Positions 20,479 through 29,728 of a stretch of 64,000 nucleotides of DNA are shown in pieces. Source of the DNA: Capsaspora owczarzaki ATCC 30864 (Eukaryota; Opisthokonta; Filasterea); NCBI RefSeq assembly GCF_000151315.2, contig NW_011887296.1, positions 233,657 to 297,656 of the forward strand. Direction: 5' to 3'. Every line of letters starts with the position of its first letter. Position 1 is the stretch's first letter. A program made the position numbers and the translations under genes. The notes under the pieces are model-generated. The model saw only the letters and a list, made by a program, of their open reading frames with translations, searched no databases and was not told the origin of the DNA.

Positions 20479-20886
20479 AGAAGCACTCTCCAAAAGCATA
20501 CCCTTGCTTGCGCATTCGCACACACAGCCAAGCTTGCATGGTTGCTCACAACTTGGCTGATTGAATTTGTTTTTTGTTTTTTGTTCGCTTTTTTCATTGA
20601 CTGTGTTCATGGCTATCGCTTTCTCCAGTTCTGCAAAACACTCTGAAAGTTTTGAAAACGCCGCAAGGACGCAACGGCAGAACTCCGAAAACCATGCTCC
20701 AAGCGATCGGGATGCACTGATGGCTGTATTTTGGTGTTGGCTTGTGAACGTATCGACATTCAATTTGGAAATACAAAGGGCACTCTTTACTTTCCTCAAT
20801 TTGCCGATGTCGAGCTCAAGCAGTTCCACGCCGAGTTCTCCGCTTCTCGTAATTTTAAATCTTGGCTCTATCTGTTTTTCTTTTTT

Positions 20887-20892
<6 letters not shown>

Positions 20893-20925
<33 letters not shown>
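20893..20925. repeat. (TC)n microsatellite
   Basis: About 16 TC units. Confidence 0.95.
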
Positions 20926-20928
<3 letters not shown>

Positions 20929-21056
20929 ACGCTCCATTCCGCTTCCTCTCGCTTATTCGCTCATCCTCATCATCTGATTCGACTTTGATCCACGGAGACG
21001 AGAAACAGCCCCCTTTGGGAGCTGTGCTCCTGTGGGTACTTGTCTGCTCTATTTTT

Positions 21057-21096
21057 TTCTCAACCGTTTTTCTCAACCGTTTTTCTCAACCGTTTT
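21057..21096. repeat. 14-bp tandem repeat, three units
   Basis: TTTTTCTCAACCGT repeated three times in a row, followed within 30 bases by a CA-rich tract (21122-21185). Confidence 0.9.
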
Positions 21097-21300
21097 GCAT
21101 CGTACAACTTTCCAATGCCACCGCACACACCGCACCACACACACGCAGACACACACAGACACACACATACACACATGTACACAAACACCTACACACGCCG
21201 CATCATCTCGCACAAGCACTCGATTTTTCGCAAAGTGATGTCATCATACACAGCATAGCCAAAAAACAAAGGAAAAAAAAAAACGGGCGTGTGGATTTAA

Positions 21301-22775
21301 ATGACCCCGAAGCGAGCTCAGCTACTACTTTCTAATCACCCCAGTGGTTGTGCCAAACAAGTCGATAGAACTGGCGGCTGGTGATCTCATTCTGATTTTT
21401 TATTGTTATTTTTTTTGGTCGGTAGGGCGGAACGATCCAAAACAACTCTCCAGCCGCTACTGTCGGCGGTGGGACGACCCTCATCGTTCCCGGCGGCCCC
21501 GGCGTCCTCGGCGTCCCCAATGCCAATGTCCACGGGGGTTACTCCACGATAGTTGACCTTCCCAAAATGGATTCCGCCCTTTTTAGTAAGCGCAAGCACT
21601 GCATTGACATGTTCTGGTCCACTCGCTAAGCCCACAGTTTTCCTCTCATTCTGCCAGATCGGGAAGAGGACGTTGCTGCCGCTCTTTTTCAGCAGGCCGA
21701 TGACCAATTTGATCGGCTTACCACTGACAGCACCTTGATCTGCCTTACATCAGCCTTTACTGCAGCCGCTGTGTCCGAGCTGTTTTGCCTGCATTCTGTC
21801 TACGAAGGGGAAATTGGATGGTTTTCTGGAGCGTTGACCATTTTCCTGGCCACTTTTGCGCTACTTGTCTTCTACAGCGAAATGCAGACGGCCGCTGGCG
21901 CAACTCATTTCTACTGGTTTGGGTTTGTGGGTGTATGGAGCTACATTCGTTTTGCCGAGGGTACTTGGTCGCGAATGATCTTTGCAGCAAATTGTCAAGT
22001 CAAGCGACTCTGGCTTGGCGCTACATTCGTCGTTATGACAGTTTTCCCGCTGGCCTACTTTGCGTATCAGGACGACAAATATCGTGGAATGGGTCTTGCT
22101 GGAGGACTTATGTCTGCTTTCCTTGTGTATCTACTCTTCATTTTTAAAAGTGGGATTGTGGAAAGGCCGCAGGGGGACCAAGATGCCGAGCTGAGTAAGT
22201 CGGATTTTCGGAATGCGCACACAGTGTCACCAGCTTGACTGACTGGCACTGCAAACTTTGAACACGTAGATCAGCAAACCACTTTTCTTCGTGAGAGATT
22301 GGGAGCATACCTCGCCCAGAATCTCCGAGAGGCTGCTGAAGAGTTCCCCAAGAAGGTTGTGACGCTCCTTCTGGTTACTGACATCATAATCTTCCTTGGA
22401 TCGGCTGCCCTCGTGGAAAAAGTTGGCGGCAAGCTACCAAACCGCGAAATTACCGTCTCAGCAACCGCAGTGGCATGGTTTTTTACATCTGTGCAAGCGA
22501 TCGTGAACATACACCGATGCAACGAGTTGAGCGCCGCTGGCACCGGCAGCACAGTTCCAGCGATTCGTCCCTTGCATGGATTGGTGGCTGTAGGCATCAG
22601 CATGATAAGCCTTGTCGTGGTCACTGCGGTCGTGTGGTCAGAAAAGCTACCGGACAACGCATCGATTTGGGGCATTACATTTGCCGTCAACTTCGGCTTC
22701 ATTGCCATCAAGCTGTACCTGCTTCACAAGGGCAATTTCCCTATGACGTGGTTCACTTGCTGCTGTTCGAAGTGA
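21301..22775 (+). CDS. Polytopic membrane protein, about nine membrane segments
   Basis: Exons 21426-21585, 21658-22194 and 22270-22775 join in phase to 400 residues. A first exon at 21301-21360 (ATG, then a phase-0 donor at 21361) would complete it, but that donor (GTCGAT) is weak and the start is uncertain. The N-terminal about 75 residues are Gly/Pro/Val-rich and soluble. Five hydrophobic segments follow in the second main exon (for example TLICLTSAFTAAAVSELFCL, LWLGATFVVMTVFPLAYFAY) and four in the last (VVTLLLVTDIIIFLGSAALV, ITFAVNFGFIAIKLYLL). It ends with the cysteine cluster TCCCSK, a possible palmitoylation site. I do not recognise the family; transport or scaffold roles cannot be told apart. 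Confidence 0.65.
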
Positions 22776-24025
22776 ATTTGTTTGTGCTGAATTTGTTTAT
22801 GCTGAGTTTGTTTGTGCTGGACCTCTCCGCACATGCTGGTGCACTTCCAACTGTTTTATTTTTCCCAATCCGATGATAATACGATGACCACGTTGTTTTG
22901 CTTTTGATTTTATGACAAACAGCAACGCAGCAAATAGTGAACGAATTATTGTTCGAATCATTGTTTGCAGGAAAGCCAAGAAAATGAAGAGAGAACGTTT
23001 GTTAATAACAGAGCCGTCCCCAACCAAAATCACCGTTTAATCTCCCCAAAGGAACAAGAAGAACGCAACTTGCAAACCAAACGTCACGAATACGACGCCG
23101 AACACACATCTTGCTCGTGAGTCATCAATTTTCACTCACTCTATTTTTTTTGTCGACCGATGTTCAACATCCGTTGGGAGCTGCTCGACTCGGCTCTGCT
23201 TCACGCGTGCGTTCTCGAAGAATAGCACCTGAATGTTCTCGTGTTGCATACTGCGCAATGAGGGCGTCGAGCACGTTTGCTTGCTGGCATTGGTTCTTAA
23301 GTCGACCGGCTCAGCTTTTTTTGTTTTTGCCGCTCAGTGTTTTTTGCCCGTTTATTCCTCCAGGAGCTGTGCCACTTGTCGCGCCATACATCACTCCCAC
23401 TACAGTAGAACACAAGCACACGCTTGAAGTCATGCTTTGTTGGAAGCAGGCACACAACGTACGGAGCACAGGCAAGTCGGTTCCCCCAGTTCTGCTTCCC
23501 TCCTCTTACTTGCGTTCTTTTTGGTTTTCCGTTTTTGGTCCCACAGGAACTTCTGTGTCGCCTAAATCGTGCTACCATGAACACGCGCGTGAACCATTGC
23601 TGGATACTCCTACTTCTACAACCTTGAACAACATGGGCATGAGCAAAAAGGGCGGCAAGTCAAGTCATCACTTTTCATCGCCTTTTTTTTTTGCATTGTC
23701 GGATGTCTGCCGCGACTCGGGATCTCCAATTGCAGTTTCGGCTTTCTTTTCAATCACAGTCTTGATGCAATAACCACGAGTTCACTCTCAAGCAAATAAT
23801 TCGGACCAAACACGTTCCCAAGCCGAGCAAGTTTGGCCAGCATGCAGTCGAATCGTTCGTTCCCTTTGGAAATCTCTTGGGCGGCCTCTTTGTTTCGTGC
23901 TTTGTCGTCGTTTTCGCTCGTATTGTGACTTTTCTGTCTTTTTGTGTGCTTTCGCTTTTGGATAGTTGCCTGCACCTTTTCAATAAACGAGAGCATGATG
24001 TGGGGGGGGGGATGGAGAGGGTTGT
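22776..24025. other. Intergenic with possible small spliced gene
   Basis: About 1.25 kb. The plus-strand frame 23111-23773 is open for 220 codons and contains good acceptors (CCTCCAG before 23365, CCCACAG before 23548, CAATCACAG before 23761), so a short multi-exon gene is possible; one reading joins AVPLVAPYITPTTVEHKHTL to a tail in SKKGG. I cannot fix start, exons or family. From about 23930 the sequence matches the 3' flank of the small-gene family (GTGTGCTTTCGCTTTTGG, then CAATAAAC near 23980), although no family gene precedes it. Confidence 0.3.
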
Positions 24026-24064
24026 GCTACATTTGGACAACTGCAGTCCTCTTTGTTTCCAGCA

Positions 24065-24406
24065 ATGCCTCATGTCGTAAAGATTCGCACCGTGGACTCG
24101 GTGATCGCGAAGCTTTTGAAGGTCACTCTCGGCACAGTTTCCGCAGATGCTACTGACGACCTGAGCTTTGCTCTGGCTTTCCTGAGGGGTGTTCCAATCG
24201 AGGCACCAGCCGAGATTCCCGACCCAAATGCCACCCGATTATTTCAAGACTACGTCGTTCAAGAACTTCTCAAGGTGCTTCGGCACAAGACACGCATTTT
24301 TTTCTGCCTCGTCCTTCCAAACCAATCTCAGTCACGGCGAGATCTGGCCGCTTACCACTTGGAGCAGTTTCAACAGAAGCGCATTGCTGCAGATATGCAG
24401 GGCTAA
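24065..24406 (+). CDS. Small-gene family copy 12 (solitary, C-like), 113 aa
   Basis: Begins MPHVVKIRTVDSVIAKLLKV and ends FQQKRIAADMQG. One internal stretch (CCCGATTATTTCAAGACTAC, about 24233) differs at third positions from all array copies but encodes the same residues. The upstream motif ATTTGGACAACTGCAG is at about 24031-24046. It lies 3.6 kb beyond the array, separated by the membrane-protein gene. Confidence 0.75.
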   Translation: MPHVVKIRTVDSVIAKLLKVTLGTVSADATDDLSFALAFLRGVPIEAPAEIPDPNATRLFQDYVVQELLKVLRHKTRIFFCLVLPNQSQSRRDLAAYHLEQFQQKRIAADMQG

Positions 24407-25457
24407 TTCGAACCAACTCGAACGCTCCAGAAAGCGCTATCTATTTAGCGATACATCGCTTCGCTCACTCGGCCGTCATGGCAAACGATCGCTCACCCTA
24501 ACTCGTGCACCCGCACGCACAGCCAAGCATGCATGATGTCGCTGCGCGACGCTTTGGCTGTGGGTTGTACTCTGTTTTTTGAATAGCGAACAGTGTTTTA
24601 TTATTGTTATGTGTTTTTGAATTCGTTCAATGCCTGTTTTCATGACAGCGATCACCTTGCATGACTGCCGCCTTTTCCAATTGAACCTGCAACACTCTGG
24701 GAACCTTGAACCACACTCCAGTTCAGCGAGCTGCAAGTGTGCTGCCGGGGCTGGACGCAACGGCGATAAGCAATGTGCATCATGTGGGGGCAAGCTTCCC
24801 GCAAGACGTTCTTTTTCGGAGCCTTTGAAGCACAGCCTGACCTCTTCACCCCCACCTCCCCGCACACCTCCTCGAGTTCACAAACCCTCTGTCTACCCTT
24901 TTGCAGCTTGCTCGCGGTGGCCGGAACGAGGCGAGACCGAAATGCGCAGGCAAAGTCCGACTTGATGACGCAAGCCAAGCCTCTGAGATTGACGTTGAGA
25001 AAGCTTGACGTTGATGACATCGTAGTTGACCAGCTTTGGCGTTTTATGTGTTTCGCAAGTCAAACACGAAGCCGAGGAACCTTCAAGCAATGACCCCACT
25101 TCAAGCAAAAGCGACCTTGAAGTGCTTAAAAATACCACAACAACAATTTAACAGCAGTTTGCTCCCGCAGGAGTAAAACTAATACAAACCCCCCTCCGAA
25201 AAAAAAAAAAAAAATAACAAAAATTCAAATACAATAGCGAATGCAAAATAGAAGCGATTAACCGTCTTTTTTAAACAGCACAACGCACAAAACAGTGAAT
25301 TCGATTGGGTGAAACACAAAAAAGGAGCATATTTTCACAAATGAGTTCAAAAACAAGCAGTTTGTTCTTGAACACCTTCTTCAGAGCCCAAGCCAAACAA
25401 GCAGTACTGGCCAATGCAGTACATTGTCAAAGACCAAGCCAAACAACCAGTGCATTT
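24407..25457. other. Intergenic: no gene seen
   Basis: About 1.05 kb between copy 12 and the 3' end of the ceramide kinase gene. Open frames here are short and inconsistent. An A-run lies at 25199-25215. Confidence 0.5.
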
Positions 25458-28400
25458 TCAAAGATGAAGCTTTTGCCCAAAGAGAAGAATCATCTTGCGA
25501 TGCACCTTCACATGCACCGGCAGCCGGCCATCCAGCAATTCGCCATCAATGTTCCAGCAGCCGGTCGGCTTGGACGCCTTTTTACGAAGCTCAGCTGCTG
25601 CAGCAGCAGACGCTTCAAGAGACTCGCCAATGTTCGTCTTGTCAGCTGTCGGCGGCTGTGGTGAGGTGGGCGCGGATGTGTCTGGCTCAAAGATGAATTC
25701 GGCGACTTTGACGGAAGAAACAAAATCCAAGTCGAGATGGCTCGCACTAACGGCTCGCTGGTGGATGAGCGCTTCCCGTGGCAGCTTGGCCGCGGTTGAA
25801 ATGAGCGAGGACGACGATGAGGACCTCGCTGGAGCCGGGGCGTCTGTCGTTACCAATCGCGCCGAGTCCACGACAGTGGCAGACAAGGCTGCTTCCGAAA
25901 CAAAAGCAGGCATCGACGACGCAGAAGGTGCATCAGCAAGCAGCCCATCGGCACTCGTTGCAGAAGTGTCACCAAGCAGCGTGTCCGGCATTGGAGCACA
26001 AGTTGCTGGAAGCGTTTCCGAAATGGCGGTTGTCAACGAGCCGGAAAGTCCTTGATCAGCTGCATTCAAGGCAGGAGCCGATGCAGACAGTTCACCATCA
26101 GGAGTAACCGCGACTTCTGGGAGCTTTGACGAGCTGGTTCGCGACACTCGAAGCGACCCGAATGCCGAACGAATCGACGACAGGATCGAGGAGGCCGACG
26201 TTGCCAAATTGGAGCTCCCAGAGGACAACGACGAGGAAGCAGTGTCAGAGACTGAAGACGACGAGGCAGATGGTGAACCAGCAGCCACACCGGAAGCTTG
26301 TAGAGAAGGAGCGGGTCCGGAGGCATCAAAATAGGTGGTTCCGCCATGCGCACCCGACCCAAGACGGATGAGATGTCGCAGATAGCTAAAGCGCGAACAC
26401 TTTCGGATGAGAATCAAATCAACACAGCCGTCCGCCAGATGGGCGTTGGGAGAAATACCGCGAGGCGCCTTCTCGCACATGCACGAAATGTTGGCTGCAT
26501 TCACGCACACAAAGTCACCAGCAACTGTCTCCCAACCCGAGCCTGCTCCAGTGTATGGAAAGAGGTTTGCACTGTCAAGGCCAACGGATGGGCTGGGTGT
26601 GAGAATGTGGGGCGAGGCCGCGGTGCCGTCTTCGGTGCCGCTGCCGACGCGTTTGAAATACGCGTGCGCGGACGGCGCTGCACACACACTGCAATCGGCC
26701 GTGCACGCCATGGCGGATGATGTTTGAGGCGACGAGATGGCCGTATTGCCCCGCTTCTTCTTTGGGTTGCGAGCAGCAGAATGTTGCGAACCTGCCTGCG
26801 CGGCGGAAGGCAGAGCAGGGGCGAATGACGCCGAGGATTCGGCTCGCGCGCGTTGCTGTGTCGTGAATGGCGTCAAGCTGCTGGCTGGAGTGGCGGCAGA
26901 TGCTGCCGACGAGGCAGCTTCATCCAAACAAGCGGCGCTCGGTGCATCCATCGCCTGCAAATCGTCTTGGTCCAAGAGGACAAAGTCGTCCGAATTTACA
27001 TCGTCCACGCTACCTGCGCTGCGGGTGCGAGGAATTGTCCGGGCAATGGCCAGTTCTGGCAGCGAAGATTGATTGCCAACCTGAGCAGTGCTGAGTTCGC
27101 TGACACTTCGACCACGATCAGAGGCAACACCCAGTCCACCGTCGGTGCTCATGCTAAACGAGTCGACATGAGCCACATCAGACGGGGGCATGGAGCTGGC
27201 GTGGTACACATACGATGCGGACTCTGCACGCGAGGCTGGTAAAAAGTGTATCTTGCCGCTGTACGACGTCATGCCAAGAAAGGCGCTAAAGCCGGCAATG
27301 TCGTACCGCATGGGTCCAAACAAGCGCATCGACTCGCTGCGCTTGATGACATCGCCGTAAAAGCCAAATCCAAGAAACGAGAGGGCGTACCGTTGAACCG
27401 ATCCCTGCTGCCGAACGCTCGCCACATCCATGCCGAGAGTCTCGCCCAGAATCACTTGCAGCACGGCGGTGACTCGGTCGTTGCAACCAATGGTCGAGTA
27501 CATGATGGTGTCTGTTGAGCCGGCCGGAATGAGTCCGACGGGCGTGGGGCGCGACGGGTTCCAGGACGGGTTGGCCAGCAGGCCGTGGACCACATCCGAC
27601 ACGGTGCCATCGCCTCCGACACAGAGAATGCCACTGAGAGCATTCAAGTCCAGTCCTTGGGCGAGGTCCTTTGCCTGCCCAGCTGCCTGGGTCTCGAGCG
27701 CTTGGCACGGGATCTGGACAAGCTCGAGCAATGGCTGCACGACCGACGCCATGACCATGCGAGCCTGCTTCCGACCACCCACAGGGTTGACAATCGCAAT
27801 CAAACGGGTTGGGCGTTGCGCCTGGGTGACCAGCATGGCTACCAGCATTTCGTAGACCACGGTGGCGTGGGCAACGGATTCAAAGCTCAGCAGAAGGGTG
27901 CGCTTCACCCATCGACGCTTGTGCGAGGTACTATCCACAAGGTGGAGTGTGAGGGAGGTTTCTGTCGACGGCGGCGGCATGTTGGATGGCTTTGGGACTG
28001 TGAACGGATAGTCAAAGCGAGATGTGCTGGTGCTGTTGTTGCTGTTGTTGTTGTTGTTGCTGCTGCTGCTTGGCGCGGAATTGGGAGGAATATCCAACGG
28101 GGCTGACAGTGTCGTTGAAGCAGTTGCAGCTGGAGCAGTAGCAAGTGGTTCGCTGGTTGAGACGGGCTCTGTTGCTGGCGTCGCTGTCAATCTATCTGGC
28201 TGTTCAAAAAACAGTTGCTCGACTGGGGATGCCCACTCGACTGCGAGAATCCGATTCACAGGGTAGACTGGTACATTACAAGCAAAAAGAAAAAGAAAAA
28301 AAAAGCAATCAAGCACCAGAAAGGCCAAATTGATTTGTGTGAGCGAGAAGATGAGACAATGCAAATCCACACCCCGCTTCTGTCTCTCGAACGCCGGCGT

Positions 28401-29240
28401 GTTGTTCCACCATGATACGAATGACAAGTGTGTGCAGTGTCTGAACGATGTGCGACAAAAATTACCTCGAACTTGGTCTGGCTTGGCGAGCGGGGTGAGT
28501 ACCACGCCCATCGCCCCGTACAGCAGATGCCGGGCAGTCATCTCTGTCGACTGGAGCAGTGCAGCAGCAGACTTGGCATTGTTGCCACTTGATGCCAGTG
28601 GCTGGTCCTCCGTTGCTTGACTCTGGCTAGCACCCTCGTCCTCGGCTGAGGCTGTGTTGGAGGTCGTACTTGCGGCTTGGCTCATTGCCAATGCCGCGAG
28701 CGACGCCAGCGCTGGAGTCGTCCTTGTCTTTGACCGCGGCCTGGTTGCAGCTGCTCCATCCAGCTGCTGCTGCTGCTGCTGCTGCTGTTGCAGCTTCTCG
28801 ACCTCGGCAGCGGCTGCGACGACGGCAGGCACAAGCGGGCCGTTGACCAGCAGCGAGCACTTCAGATGGCCCGACACGAGCACGCGCGCCGACACCACAT
28901 CGACTGCGGCAGCCTTGCTGACTGTCTGCGACGACGATGGCACTGCACTAGTGCCAGTATCATGCAACAGCGTGGTGGACGACTTGGACGACGACTTGGA
29001 CGACGACTCGGTTGTGGCTGCCGATTCTTCTTCGTCTTTGGCTTTGGCGGGAAATTCAGCGTTTTGTCTCCGTTCTTCTTTGCCTTCTTCTTTGCCTTCT
29101 TCTTCTTCTTGTTCTTCTTTGACTTGTTCTTCTTTGACTTGTTCTTTGACTGCTTGTTCGTTTGCTGCTTGTTGCTCTTGCTGTTGTTCTGCGTTGTGCT
29201 CATCCAACGGTGCAGCAGCAGCAGCAGCGTTTGTCGCCAT
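25458..29240 (-). CDS. CERK: Ceramide kinase with large Ser/Ala-rich insertion
   Basis: Two exons (29240-28466, 28267-25458) give about 1194 residues; the 198-bp intron is a multiple of three without stops, so the frame looks continuous. The start at 29240 (MATNAAAAAAPLDEHN) follows the first AUG of a conserved-looking exon; the ATG at 29312 is unlikely. The DAGK catalytic domain has IAIVNPVGG, CVGGDGT (near residue 478) and PAGSTDTIMYSTIG, the last being diagnostic for ceramide kinase rather than sphingosine or diacylglycerol kinase. FLGFGFYGDVIKRSE and ISCMCEKAPRGISPNAHLAD, SDLILIRKCSRF-like LILIRKCSRFSYLRHLIR and the terminal CWNIDGELLDG also follow vertebrate CERK. Unlike it, the protein carries about 260 residues of Ser/Ala-rich sequence between catalytic blocks and another before the C-terminus. 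It would phosphorylate ceramide at membranes. Confidence 0.9.
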   Translation of the reverse strand: MATNAAAAAAPLDEHNAEQQQEQQAANEQAVKEQVKEEQVKEEQEEEEGKEEGKEERRQNAEFPAKAKDEEESAATTESSSKSSSKSSTTLLHDTGTSAVPSSSQTVSKAAAVDVVSARVLVSGHLKCSLLVNGPLVPAVVAAAAEVEKLQQQQQQQQQLDGAAATRPRSKTRTTPALASLAALAMSQAASTTSNTASAEDEGASQSQATEDQPLASSGNNAKSAAALLQSTEMTARHLLYGAMGVVLTPLAKPDQVRGNFCRTSFRHCTHLSFVSWWNNTPAFERQKRGVDLHCLIFSLTQINLAFLVLDCFFFLFLFACNVPVYPVNRILAVEWASPVEQLFFEQPDRLTATPATEPVSTSEPLATAPAATASTTLSAPLDIPPNSAPSSSSNNNNNSNNSTSTSRFDYPFTVPKPSNMPPPSTETSLTLHLVDSTSHKRRWVKRTLLLSFESVAHATVVYEMLVAMLVTQAQRPTRLIAIVNPVGGRKQARMVMASVVQPLLELVQIPCQALETQAAGQAKDLAQGLDLNALSGILCVGGDGTVSDVVHGLLANPSWNPSRPTPVGLIPAGSTDTIMYSTIGCNDRVTAVLQVILGETLGMDVASVRQQGSVQRYALSFLGFGFYGDVIKRSESMRLFGPMRYDIAGFSAFLGMTSYSGKIHFLPASRAESASYVYHASSMPPSDVAHVDSFSMSTDGGLGVASDRGRSVSELSTAQVGNQSSLPELAIARTIPRTRSAGSVDDVNSDDFVLLDQDDLQAMDAPSAACLDEAASSAASAATPASSLTPFTTQQRARAESSASFAPALPSAAQAGSQHSAARNPKKKRGNTAISSPQTSSAMACTADCSVCAAPSAHAYFKRVGSGTEDGTAASPHILTPSPSVGLDSANLFPYTGAGSGWETVAGDFVCVNAANISCMCEKAPRGISPNAHLADGCVDLILIRKCSRFSYLRHLIRLGSGAHGGTTYFDASGPAPSLQASGVAAGSPSASSSSVSDTASSSLSSGSSNLATSASSILSSIRSAFGSLRVSRTSSSKLPEVAVTPDGELSASAPALNAADQGLSGSLTTAISETLPATCAPMPDTLLGDTSATSADGLLADAPSASSMPAFVSEAALSATVVDSARLVTTDAPAPARSSSSSSLISTAAKLPREALIHQRAVSASHLDLDFVSSVKVAEFIFEPDTSAPTSPQPPTADKTNIGESLEASAAAAAELRKKASKPTGCWNIDGELLDGRLPVHVKVHRKMILLFGQKLHL

Positions 29241-29728
29241 TCCAACACGGAAGAAAAAAAAAAAAAGAAGTGGGGAAAAATAAAAACAGGCGGAAGTGAC
29301 GTCGACAAGCAAGCACTAACTTGAAAGCTCAGTGACTGAGCATACAAGTCGCAAAAGATGTCGTTTTGGATGTCGGAAGCATGTAACGCAAGAGCTGAGC
29401 ACTTTTATGGTGGAAAACACAATCAGATCAAAAAACAAACAAAGGGGGACAGCTCAATGCTCCTACTGCTGTAGGAATAAACGATCAGATAGAACGAGAG
29501 ATCAGAGTGGGTAATAGCGTTTTTGTACCTGCACTGTGTAGTAGCATGTAAACACTACACTAGATCTACACCGGATTTCTACTGTGCAGCAACACCAGCT
29601 GGGGCATCCGCTCCAATCTCATCCTCATATCCCCACCACCCGCCTCCTCCCAAGCTCGATGAACATGTCCGCTGAATATGAATGACATCCAGTCTGATTT
29701 TTCCGATTCAATAGAATTCAACGCGAGA
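29241..29728. promoter_or_regulatory. Divergent promoter region, CERK and GPKOW genes
   Basis: About 490 bases between two divergent start codons. Contains an A-run (29252-29264) near the CERK start; no named motif seen. Confidence 0.5.

Larger units (their letters stand above)
20479..21300. other. Intergenic: end of array to membrane-protein gene
   Basis: About 820 bases with simple repeats and no credible gene. The first bases (ACACAGCCAAGCTTGCATGG, about 20520) resemble the 3' flank of the solitary copy at 24065 (about 24517), so the two share a boundary sequence. Confidence 0.6.

Noticed and set aside
23754-23996. 80-codon minus-strand frame with plausible codon use (LARLGNVFGPNYLLESE)
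   Set aside because: It overlaps a family 3' flank, has no splice support or domain, and the plus strand is equally open.
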